Shown: one piece after another, positions 23,601 through 32,583 of the stretch
How the letters are laid out: each line of letters opens with the position of its first letter
Numbering within the stretch: position 1 is the stretch's first letter
Assembly: GCA_026075535.2 (NCBI GenBank)
Contig: AP026542.1
Span: 12,586,001 to 12,650,000, forward strand
DNA from: Tricholoma matsutake
Taxonomy: Eukaryota; Basidiomycota; Agaricomycetes; Agaricales; Tricholomataceae
DNA: 64,000 nt
Reading direction: 5' to 3'
Position numbers and translations under genes: made by a program
Notes under the pieces: model-generated
Database searches by the model: none
Seen by the model: only the letters and a program-made list of their open reading frames with translations
What the model was told of the DNA's origin: nothing

Positions 23601-24993
23601 AACAACTTTCCAGACCCCATTTGGCACACTTCAAATTGTCACCCTACCAATGGGTTGGACAAACTCAGTTCTGATCCTACATGATGATGTTACATTCATC
23701 TTACAACCTGAAGTCCCTCACATCACAATACCTTACATTGATGACACACCAATTAAGGGTCTGGAATATTGAATGATACAAGATCGTTGCAATTCCTGAA
23801 TGCACATCAAGATTATTTGCACAGCCCACAACAACATTGGTCACAAGATGATCTTCACTATGAAGTCCATCATTGCACTTTGATTCTGGTGGCCAAACAT
23901 GAAAGCCAACATTGCATGGTATATTTGTTTGTGCCACCTCTGCCAAATTCAACAAACTCGAAACCTCCTTATCCTGCCCACTGTCACAACCCCCACACCC
24001 CTACTCAGCAAAATCTACATCGACATGAGGCACATGCCACCTTCAAACAGATTCAAGTATATTGTCCAAGGTAGATGTTTGCTCATGACTTATCCAGAGT
24101 GGCAAAGTCTTCAATGCAAAACTTCAACAACTATCAGCGATTGGATCTTCAAAGACATCATTTGTCACTGGGGTTCTCTCTACAAAATTGTTACTGACAA
24201 CAGAGGACCATTCATTGCAGCACTCAAATATCCTGTGAAATGATACCATATCAACCATATTCAAATTAACAGTTACAATTCTCATGCAAACAGCCTCGTT
24301 GAAAGAACCCACTTCGACATTTGACAATTGCTATTCAAAGCTGTCAATGGAGACCAGAAGAAATGGAGCTCTGGAGCACACTCTGTGTTCTGGGCAGAAT
24401 GAGTTATGGTTTGTAAATGCATGGGTTGTTCACCTTACTTTGCAGTTACAGGTTCTCATCCCCTCATTCCCCTTGACATCTCCAAAGCAACATATTTGCA
24501 ACCCCCTCCCAATTCCATTCTTTTGACAACTGATCTCATCACCTGATGTGCCATCGCACTCCAAAAATGATCTGATGACCTTGCAAACCTCTATTCGAAC
24601 ATCTACACTGCTCAACTCAAAGCTGCAAAATGTTTTGAACTTGCCCATCAATGCACCATCCCTGATTATAAGTTCAAAAAAGGCAATTTAGTGCTACTTC
24701 AAAACATGCAGATTAAAAAATTGCTCAATCGCAAGATGTGAGCACAATACCTCAGTCCACTTATCACCATCAATTCAAACTTTGGAGGAGCCTGCATCAT
24801 ATGCAAACTCAACAGAACAGTATTTCATTGCCCTGTTGCTGCATTCTGACTCCTACCCTACTTATCTCGAAAATCCATTCCCCTTCCTCCAAACTTCCTC
24901 AACATTGAAGCAGAATGTCTCAAAGCACTTCAAACTACTTTGGACATCAATGAAGATCCTTGTGAAGAATTCCCAGACCTCAAAAATGATTAG

Positions 24994-25379
24994 CCACTTC
25001 TCTTTCTCTTCCATTTTACAACTTATTCATTTTTTTGACATTCTTATAGTGTACTATACATTGTACAAGTTGCAATATCTCCCTATAGCATGGTTACACA
25101 AGCTCTACAAGGGTTTTTCAGCCATGATGATCTTCTGAGCCTTTCCCTTATATTGTAATGTCTTTTTTCTTATGATTTACATTCCAACTTTTCATGATAC
25201 TTATAAAAACTCAAACATAAAAACAGATCTTATTCAGAACATTTGAAATGTTACAAAAAACATTTCAAAATTTCTTTTTAACTTGTACTTATTTCTTATT
25301 CATTTCTTTCAGTGTCACGAGATTCATGAATTTATTTACAAACTATGCAAATGAAAATAAAAAGTTCCTACTCCTCTTC
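24994..25379. other. T-rich unassigned sequence
   Basis: Follows the end of Gypsy copy B. No 3' LTR is recognisable here and no gene is supported. Confidence 0.3.
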
Positions 25380-26371
25380 ATCCAACATTGCATACAGGGC
25401 TTGAATTTCTTGCCCCAACATTTCCCTCTGCAGCTCTTTTCTTGCTGCCTCTCCTGCAATCAATTCATGATGCTCTGTAGTGTCCAGTCTGTCATGTCCT
25501 CAAACTTTGTGCCCCTTTCCCTTTCCATCTCACTTTGTCCATCCTGGGACCTTTGCAGAGCCCACCTCTGCCATTTCTGATGGCCTGATGACCCAAATTT
25601 GCAGCACTATACTATACCATATAAATCATTAGTGAAATGTTTGAATCCTTTCAAATTTGTCACTTACCTGGCTTTGGATGTTCTGAAGGCTTCACCACTG
25701 CTGCCCTAACCAGCCATTGCTTCCCCTTTCCTTCCAGCACTCCTTTCCTTGAAACCTGGTCCCCAATAGCACCCCTGGGCCTCTTGAGTGCATTTGCAGC
25801 AGTACTTAGCTGCCCCATTGTTTACAATGCATGGGGGTTGACTCTTGAATTTTGCACAGTGATTGCACTATGGAGGAAGAACCAAATGCAAGTTGGCAAT
25901 CACAGGTATAATGGCTGTCCTCACTTGCACTCCAAAGGGATTGTTTTCCTCTTCAGAACCTATTATCCTTCAATTCTAAGCAATATAAACCAATCTGACC
26001 CCTACCAAAACTAGGATATCTTATCAAAGAACTGAGATGAGAGACCAAGCTGCCAGAAAGGTCTATTATCAACTTTCTCATATTACAGCACACAATGAGC
26101 ATTAGAACATAAACAGAGCCTGAAGTTATTATTAGGATATTAACTGGAGGATTTGGATAGCTACCAGCTCCTGCAAGAGAAATAAACCTCATGCCAGAAG
26201 CACTCCATCTCTGCAATTTTGATAATTCATAGCCACATAGTGAGCCTGTGGACCCCAGCTCTTTTTGAAAGACCTTCTGCATGGAAGACAATCTGGATGA
26301 GACCCTTGAGCTACAAGACCTTATTTGAGATATTGATGCAGATGAGTAAGTTTAAACTTGCTGACCTCTCT
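25380..26371 (-). pseudogene. Unknown multicopy gene, 3' part (piece 3 of 3)
   Basis: Minus-strand reading gives YELSKLQRWSASGMRFISLAGAGS, an intron (GTAGCT…TTCAG, about 45 nt), then VYVLMLIVCCNMRKLIIDLS and LSSLIRYPSFG. Further down there is a cysteine-bearing tail (CCKCTQEAQGCYWGPG). I recall similar proteins as multicopy families of mushroom genomes but know no function. It seems to continue the gene pieces at 28216-28455 and 36079-36900: the insertion between this piece and 28216 is flanked by a direct repeat, and joining the flanks restores an exon-intron border. Stops are present in the tail. Confidence 0.5.
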
Positions 26372-26555
26372 GAACTTTACACTCCCCCACAGAGTCCTGG
26401 AGGAATCCTGGTAGTCCTACCAGGAAGACCAGGAATCCAGTGAGACTCATGACCCTAAAGTCATACCATAATGAAAAGTCAATTTGAGATATCTTGTGAG
26501 TTTCAAGTGCTTTGGACTTCATGAATTTCACAAAGTACCTACAAAATAAACTTGT

Positions 26556-26636
26556 TCAGAGCAGGGATTGAACTCTAGAACTCATGATCAAGAATCACAT
26601 GACAAACCAAACAAGTGCTTAACCAGTTGAGCCACA
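26556..26636 (-). repeat. tRNA-like module, left end of the 1.8-kb element
   Basis: On the minus strand TGGCTCAACTGG (A box) and AGTTCAATCC (B box) are 60 nt apart. It points outward. Confidence 0.5.
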
Positions 26637-26744
26637 GGAGAATTATTAGCTGCCAATATAAAAGTGTATTTATACCCTCAAACTCAAACTTAGGTATTTC
26701 TCTCTCAAAGCTCACAATTAAGATCAAATAAAATTTATTAACTA

Positions 26745-27005
26745 CATCCCTCGCATTGGACGCAAGGGATACACCATTAATTACATAAAAAAAAAACCTC
26801 CCCCACACAAGGTGCAAGGGGGAGTCCTACAAATATATACATATAAAACTAATCTCCCCTCACATTGAATGCAAGGGGAGCACTACAATTATAAAGAAAA
26901 AGAAAGAAAAACCCCTCACCCACATAAAATGCAGGCGAGGGGGAAGGTATTACCATAGATAAAAAATGAAAAAAACCACCCCACACAAAATGTGGGGGCA
27001 GCCTG
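26745..27005 (+). repeat. Tandem array of hairpins with changing stems
   Basis: Five units of about 45-80 bp each form a hairpin: ATCCCT/AGGGAT, CTCCCCC/GGGGGAG, CTCCCC/GGGGAG, CCCCTC/GAGGGG, CCACCCC/GGGG. The loops are related (CACATTGAATGCAAG type) and A-rich spacers separate the units. Related units occur at 15.7, 37.4, 48.3 and 58.8 kb. Confidence 0.7.
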
Positions 27006-27009
27006 GTGA

Positions 27010-27847
27010 GTCATGCCTGTCATCCTGTCCCCATCGTCCTGGGTGCCAGGCCTTCATTGTCGCTGTCCTCATTGTTGCCATCCTGCTCCTGGTTGCCATG
27101 CCCTTCCTGGTCATCATTGCTGTCCTGGCCATCTCCCACTGTGTGGTGGTGGCCATCATCACCATTCCACCCGCAATCCACCCCATGAGCAGTGGCTCAT
27201 GGGGCTGGAGGCAGGTGGTGTGTCATTGGCCCTGTTGTCATCATCCGTCATGGTTGGCAGCCGTGCTTCATGTTCTCAGGGTTCTGGTGCTGGTAGGTGG
27301 TGGCGTCATTGTTGTCGTCAACTGCACACACTCACGATCCACCCTACGAGCAGAGGCTCACAGGCATGGGGTGGGTGTGTTGGGTTGTCTTGTGTCTGGC
27401 CATTGTTACCAGTAGAGTAGAACCTATAAAACAAAAGAAACAAGTTAGTTAGTTTATAAAAACAAAAGCAAACAAAAAAAAAATTATGTAGGGCCCATCC
27501 AGTTGGCTTGTTTGCAGGTGGTGGCATTGTTACCAGTAGATTATAACCTAGAAAACTAAAGAAACAGGTTAGTTAGTTTATAGAAACAAAAAGCAAACAA
27601 AAAACTTACATAGGGCCCAAATGATGCAATCTGCATCGTTTGGGCCCACGTTCCATCCAGTTGTTTGGGCCTGTTTCCTGCACATTGTGGCGTGTTCATT
27701 GTTGGCTAGAGGTGCAGCAGTTGGTAATGGCATGGTGGTGGCGGTGGTGAGAGAAAGGAGGGAGGTGGAGGGGGCATTGTCGACGGTGGTGGTGGTGGTT
27801 GAATGATGAGCTGGCAACATTGATGATGCAGCTGTATGCTTTGTCAT
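27010..27847 (-). pseudogene. N-terminal exons of a KDZ-type gene in the 1.8-kb element
   Basis: The ATG at 27847 (minus) opens MTKHTAASSMLPAHHSTTTT, ending at WAL followed by GTAAGT. Then come two related copies of an exon beginning at an AG and reading LLVTMPPPANKPTGWAL or a decayed version (27520-27480 and 27415-27400 areas); the introns between are nearly identical. Downstream is an acidic Asp/Asn/Gly tract (DGQDSNDDQEGHGNQEQDG) like that of copies 1 and 2. No cysteine cluster or catalytic region follows. Confidence 0.5.
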
Positions 27848-27894
27848 ACACAGCCACTCAATGTGGTACTTAGATCAACTGATGTTGTATATTA

Positions 27895-27972
27895 GAATGG
27901 CACTATGGTCTAATGGTATATTGCACCTGTTTAATTCAACCCTGAGGTCCCAGGTTCAATCCTCAAAGGTTT
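27895..27972 (+). repeat. tRNA-like module, right end of the 1.8-kb element
   Basis: The plus strand has TGGTCTAATGG (A box, 27906) and GGTTCAATCC (B box, 27953), 47 nt apart, close to true tRNA spacing. A GGCACTATGG start and an ACCT/AGGT pairing in the anticodon-arm position add to the likeness. Outward-pointing. Confidence 0.55.
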
Positions 27973-28215
27973 CCTTTTTAATAGTAAGGACTCCTGGTGG
28001 ATTCCTGGTGGATTCCTGGTACCAGAGTCCTGGGGAATTCCAGGAATTCCTCCTGGAAGAGTGTAATTTACCAGGAATCAACCAGGAATCCCCCTGGAAT
28101 GGGAAGAGTTAGGAATATATACTTGAGTGACAAATGGCTGGAACATTGGTTCCCAATAATCCTCCAGGATTCCTCCAGGAATACATGAGGGAGGACAAAG
28201 ACCTCTGACCTCTCT

Positions 28216-28455
28216 ATTTTGGTGACAAACTGAATCAGATTAATTATGGATATGAAGTTCAGCCTGAGCTCCATCTCCTCAGTTCTGAGGCAATGCTCTG
28301 CAATGGGTTTCAGTGAATCAACAGTGAAAGTGTTGCACTCTTGTGTCCACAACTGTCCTGTCAAAAGTGAATGAAGGGTGTTCACCATCCCCTGACCTTC
28401 TTGGGAGCCCAAGGAAAGTTTGGCAGAAGCAAACATAGCCAAAAGGGCATTCATT
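28216..28455 (-). pseudogene. Unknown multicopy gene, middle part (piece 2 of 3)
   Basis: Minus-strand reading gives MNALLAMFASAKLSLGSQEG, then VNTLHSLLTGQLWTQECNTF, VDSLKPIAEHCL and FISIINLIQFVTKIER. It is open throughout. It ends at the left target duplicate of the 1.8-kb element, immediately before a GTCAGC splice donor, and begins at the end of the large KDZ element. Function unknown. Confidence 0.5.
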
Positions 28456-28532
28456 ACACTGGGTGCAGGGCAAGATATTCCTAATGAACTATTGTATCAG
28501 TATATTGAAAGTATTCCTAATTCTCGTTGTGA

Positions 28533-29286
28533 AGGTGGGTTCTGAGGGTAAGGAGCCTTTTCATAGGCCTCTGTGCCACCTCATGATCACGCGTCTAGCT
28601 CTGCTATCCATGCAGAGCCTTGCTCGAATCCCCATTTTTGCATGGTCCGTGCCCTGGTGCTAGGGGCTAGCAGATGCTGGGGTATAAGACAGTTCAAGTG
28701 CGACTAGGGGCCTCTGTGTTGCTTCCTCTTGTCTCCCACCACTTGCGAGCAACACAGGTAAGCATTTCATGCTCGTACTGCAGACCAGCTTCTTATTCTC
28801 ACAGTATTGTTACTTAAGGCTTCGCCTAACCGAATAACATTTTACTTGCATTGTAAGAACCTTTGCAATTCCTCCAGGTCGATCTCAACTAGATTGTCAC
28901 TTTCAGGATTCACCTGGCTTTTTGTTATAGCTTCGCTATTTGATCCAGCTGAATCTTGATAGTGAGTGGATACCTCTATCCATTTCTATCTGAGAACCTG
29001 ACAGGGTCATATGACAGCATTGAATCGTTTGTTTAACGTTCAATTTTCTTGGCCCTCCCTTCCCTCCCTTGTTATTTCTCTTTCTTTTCTGTGATTTGTT
29101 GTACTTTATCATAGTTGTACTGTATCGTAGGATAACTGTGCCGATCTGCTTAGACATTACAGAGGATAGCACTGTTTGTATTTATATCTGTAGCGCTTCA
29201 CTCCCTCGCATCTATTTTATTTCGGGGTCTGCCTAGGCAGATCTCAGTTTTCCCGCTACTACCACACTCTGAGCCAGCAGCAGAGG
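28533..29286. mobile_element. CpG-rich insertion in the left inverted repeat
   Basis: The sequence before (AATTCT) and after (GTCACAATACTG) is contiguous in the right-hand copy at about 36000-36015, so these 754 bp were inserted. The ends TGTGAAGG and GGTGTCACA resemble LTR tips, so a solo LTR is possible, but no duplication is clear. It contains more CpG than the flanks and a T-rich segment near 29050; no ORF. Confidence 0.5.
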
Positions 29287-30120
29287 TGTCACAATACTGA
29301 ACAATAAGTATTTTGATAGAACATTAAGTAATTACTAAGATATTATTACATCAGTATCAAGTCAGTATTGAGCAAAATTAGAAAGATATTGTAAAAATAC
29401 ATTCAAGATACTCCCAACTGGTGGTCAAGATACCAGTAAGATACTGAGAGTAAGATATGAAAGAAATATTGAATATCAGATATACCATCCTGTTCACATA
29501 TTTTTGTGGGCATATTCAAGCAATACTAAGGAAATCTATCATGTTATTGTCACATTACTGGCTCAAATAAAAGCAAAATACTTTCACTGGATAGCTAGAA
29601 ATGTATGCTGTAAATACTTTGACAGTATTCTAAGTTAAATGAATGCTACCTCAAGATACTTCCATGATGCTATTAAAATATAAGACACAGGATTGTTACA
29701 GTATTCTCTACTAGAATAATTGAAAAATAGAGAAGAACTTTTGTATTGTATCTCTACAGCAGTAAGGTGAAAGTATGATGAAGGTAAGATTTTTCAGTTA
29801 TGATTCATACTGATATGATATTTAAAAAGAAGTATTTAAAAAATATCAACCACATAAATATCAGTTACTATCAAGATACTTTGGAAAACATACTTGGGAA
29901 GTATCAGAGATCATATGCAACATATAGTAATCATACTGCTAAGGCAATATCACAACATTATCCTTGTAGCCTAGTTTTCTGCATGTGCATTGCTCTGCAA
30001 CTTGATGGTGTGGGAAACTCAGATTGTATTGTCTGCATATATGACTTGGAGTGAGAGTGAGTTGGAGAAGCATAGATAGAGTTATAGAATAAAAAATAGC
30101 AAAGGACTCAGAGTTGACAG
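29287..30120. repeat. Left inverted-repeat arm of the large KDZ element
   Basis: AT-rich, about 830 bp, almost identical in inverted form to 35175-36010. An open stretch of 84 codons (29800-30054) is conserved in the other arm (35258-35512, two residues different), but that follows from the repeat itself and is not proof of a gene. Confidence 0.85.
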
Positions 30121-30139
30121 AAGATTGGGAGCTTAAACC

Positions 30140-30400
30140 TTTCAGATTCCGCATTGCGCATTCCAGATTCTGCATTTCAGATTCCCCATTGCACATTTCA
30201 GATTGTGCATTGCGCATTTCAGATTCCACATTCTGGATTTCAGATTCCACATTGTGCATTTCAGATTCTGCATTGTGCACTTCATGCATTCCAGATTCTG
30301 CATTTCACATTCTGTATTTCAGATTCCACATTGTGCATTTCAGAATGCGCAATGCAGAATTTGAAATGCACAATGCAGAATCTGAAATGCACAATCTGTG
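30140..30400 (+). repeat. Subterminal tandem array, left arm
   Basis: Repeats of a word close to TTCAGATTCTGCATT with variants (GCGCATTTCAGATTCCACA), period about 15-23 bp, around 15 units. Toward its inner end the word flips orientation (from 30335: GAATGCGCAATGCAGAATTTG). Immediately inside is (TTCTGTTTG)n at 30425-30480. Confidence 0.85.
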
Positions 30401-30424
30401 AGGACATCTGAGTATTGGATAATC

Positions 30425-30480
30425 TGTGTTTGTTCTGTTTGTTCTGTTTGTTCTGTTTGTTCTGTTTGTTCTGTTTGTCC
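30425..30480 (+). repeat. TTCTGTTTG minisatellite
   Basis: Six nearly perfect 9-bp units. A shorter inverted counterpart (ACAGGACAAACAGAAC) is at 34780-34810 on the other side, so it belongs to the inner edge of the inverted repeat. Confidence 0.85.
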
Positions 30481-30562
30481 ACCCTGTTCTGGTCAGCCAA
30501 ATAAGTATCAATATGTCAGCCATAGTGCTGTGGATGGTTGACGGCCATGTTAACCACCTGCA

Positions 30563-32472
30563 ATGGGCAATCTAGACGTGCAAGAGATCCTTGAGTTGAA
30601 TCAGAAACACCCTGAGCTGTCATTGCAACAAATCCTATGGTTTATCACCCTGGCCTCGAAAATGAAGAATGATATCATCCTTGTCCAGCCAACCCACATC
30701 CCTTCATCTGATCCTCCAACATTTTGCCACCATTGATAACCCTGTTCCTGGGAAACAGTTGTGGGATCTTGGAGACTTGTGTCACCAGTTGTTGGGAGGC
30801 TCTTAGATCAACTGTTTGGTATAAATCTGACAACTTCAAGGACTCCTCTGAGAGTGATTTTGCTGAGCACAGTCATACCATGGGTCTTTGTGCGTGGGGG
30901 GGGGGGGGGGGGGAATCTGGATGAATATGTGCTGATCTTATAAATCTTAGGTTTGGACACCTTATATCCTCCATCATACTTGCACAAATGCATCCTGCCC
31001 ATGGAGCCAGACTGGGAAGTTGTTGAAGCAGGTTGAACAGCAGCAGGGTGTCTTATACACCTTTGCTCAGGGAGCACACCCTATTCATTCAGTCCATCTC
31101 TACTGTGAACGTGGGTACTTAGTACAATATACTTGAGCACCATAACAATTCTTTAGTAGTATGTAACATGAATTACCATCACAACTTTTCTGTCAAAGAT
31201 GGGACTCACACATACTATGACGGTGCTATTCCAGATGCAATACAAGTGGGAGAGCATCAGTTTGCAGAGCAGCAGCTGATACAGATGTGGATTACATCAA
31301 TGCTACTGTCATGGTATGTTGATTCAAGAACCTGCCAGAACACTGTCGAGCAAAAACTTTCACAGGACATCTGCCACTAACTGCACCCATCAATACAACC
31401 ATACACTAGCTGGCTCAGAACCACCAACAAATGCCTATGTATATATAAGGGCAAGAAGGTCTGGGTTTGCATGATTGATGGCATTATGGTGGGGTGTCCA
31501 TGCTGTGCAGTCCACAATTGCAAAGTCCCTCTTGAGAACAACTGGCATCGTTTCTGTCCACAGCATTCTGCCCAAGACTGTGTCTGTTCTGTTGTTGGTT
31601 GCAGTGCCCCTACAGCTGCTGACAGTCACATGTGTTCTGATCCTGAGCACCAGGAGGCCGAACAACTTCATCAAGACCAGCAACAGGCACACTTTCAACT
31701 CAAGGAACAGCTCTAATGTGCCTGTGTTGCTCACCCTAGTGATGCTGTTGCACAAGATGTCTATGTTGCAGATCTGATTGATGCTGATGAGGAGGAGGAG
31801 GACTTGGAGATTGCTGGGCATGACAAGGAAGGGGACTCTGCAGCAAAAAACCCACCAAAAAGAATTTGTGTACAGCTTGGTTGCAAACAGACAGACACAC
31901 AACAAGCAGATAATTGTGGCACCATGTGGTATGATAATTGCCCATGAGAGTTTGATAATTGCCCGTGAGAGTTTCTATGGTGCAGAGGGTATTGGCAGCA
32001 TCATTGTGAGTGTGAACAGCTTGGTCTAACTTTAAGTTACTGATCAATGGGTTCAGGAGATGATCAAGTGCACCTTCCATGAAGACATTAAACCTGATCA
32101 CATATTCTTCAATAACAACTGTTTGGTGGCCAAGGTGGTCTGGGGAAAAGACCAATTCTTTGATGATATTGGACTTACTGTTGACGTTTTCTATTTCAAG
32201 GCAAAGCACTCTGATACTGCCAGCAATACTGTAATCCCATTGCATATCCAGAACTTCTGTCAGAGGATGGAAAGGGGTGGTATTTCAACTCATCAATTGC
32301 AGAGCAGACAAATGTATGGCTGGGAGGGTACTGTGCCATCTGCCGTGAAATGCTCATTGATAAGTACACATTTTTCCTTGATGAAATGATTTTATGTAGA
32401 AACCACATGACCAGAGAAAAGCTTACAAATGAGAAACGGTCTCCTAGTAATTGGCCACATTCAAGTGAATAG
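30563..32472 (+). pseudogene. KDZ-type transposase with CxC cysteine clusters, large element
   Basis: ATG at 30563 starts MGNLDVQEILELNQKHPEL, then LITLFLGNSCGILETCVTSC. After a decayed segment come NYHHNFSVKDGTHTYYDG, AIQVGEHQFAEQQLIQMWI, CMIDGIMVGCPCCAVHNC, WHRFCPQHSAQDCVCSVVGC, CSDPEHQEAEQLH, IIVAPCGMIIA and FYGAEGIGSIIVSVNSLV. The end has LTVDVFYFKAKHSDTAS, YFNSSIAEQTNVWLGGY, CREMLIDKYTFFLDEM. The Asp of MIDG, Asp of VDVFYF and Glu of AEQTNVW are candidate catalytic residues, parallel to copies 1 and 2 although overall a different subfamily. A G-run at 30897, several stops and frameshifts make it inactive as written. Family assignment is from memory. Confidence 0.7.
30897..30913 (+). repeat. 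Poly-G run
   Basis: A run of about 17 G inside the KDZ gene. It shifts the frame and may vary or be missequenced. Confidence 0.9.
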
Positions 32473-32583
32473 GTACAGTGTATGGTAGTTCAAACAAAAC
32501 AAGACAGGAATTGATAAAATACAAAATGAGAGGGAAAGGACAAATCCAAACAATTTGAGACCAACCAAACCATGTAACACCTA

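Larger units (their letters stand above)
19046..24993 (+). pseudogene. gag-pol: Ty3/Gypsy gag-pol, copy B, decayed
   Basis: Order on the plus strand: gag start split by an insertion (19073-19967); gag body LTAPKFDPSQPRELQQYF (about 19990); a zinc knuckle CIFCGLSGHFIPDC (21451); a linker with TPIITLTSKELFSL (22155). Protease region: YISSLCPGEI, then NPSSSIILM where the family has an Asp-containing motif, so the active site is lost. Reverse transcriptase from 23161 (FTWTINKRGSFWPDFFPP) with LPMGWTNS and YIDDT (23647-23745). Integrase HHCC and core with VTDNRGPF (24193), and a tail ending at 24991. Most of the palm and the RNase H are deleted between about 23770 and 23900. Many stops, mostly TGA and TAG. 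It cannot act on its own. Confidence 0.78.
26372..28206 (-). mobile_element. Non-autonomous KDZ-type element, 1.8 kb
   Basis: The left end GAACTTTACACTCCCCCAC and the inverted right end (GGTCTTTGTCCTCCCTCATG on the minus strand) are followed on each side by an identical TCCTGGAGGAATCCTGG. GACCTCTCT flanks both sides (26363-26371 and 28207-28215). Inside are two outward tRNA-like modules and, on the minus strand, only the first exons of a KDZ-type gene. The catalytic part is gone, so movement would need a transposase from elsewhere. Confidence 0.8.

Noticed and set aside
26966..27420. Hydrophobic plus-strand ORFs resembling a membrane protein
   Set aside because: Antisense of the acidic tract of the KDZ-type gene fragment; the minus-strand exon pattern matches copy 2 better.
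29800..30054. 84-codon ORF conserved in both arms of the large element
   Set aside because: Conservation is explained by the inverted repeat itself; AT-rich and without recognisable features.
30114..30411. Phe/Cys/Asp-repeat ORFs in the subterminal arrays (also 34437-35198 minus)
   Set aside because: Products of the short tandem repeat in several frames; no conserved protein.
30114..30500. CRISPR-like array
   Set aside because: Units are contiguous and degenerate with no unique spacers, they are mirrored in the other arm, and the sequence is eukaryotic.
30897..30913. Poly-G run as a regulatory or quadruplex element
   Set aside because: A single homopolymer in a broken gene; slippage or sequencing error is simpler.
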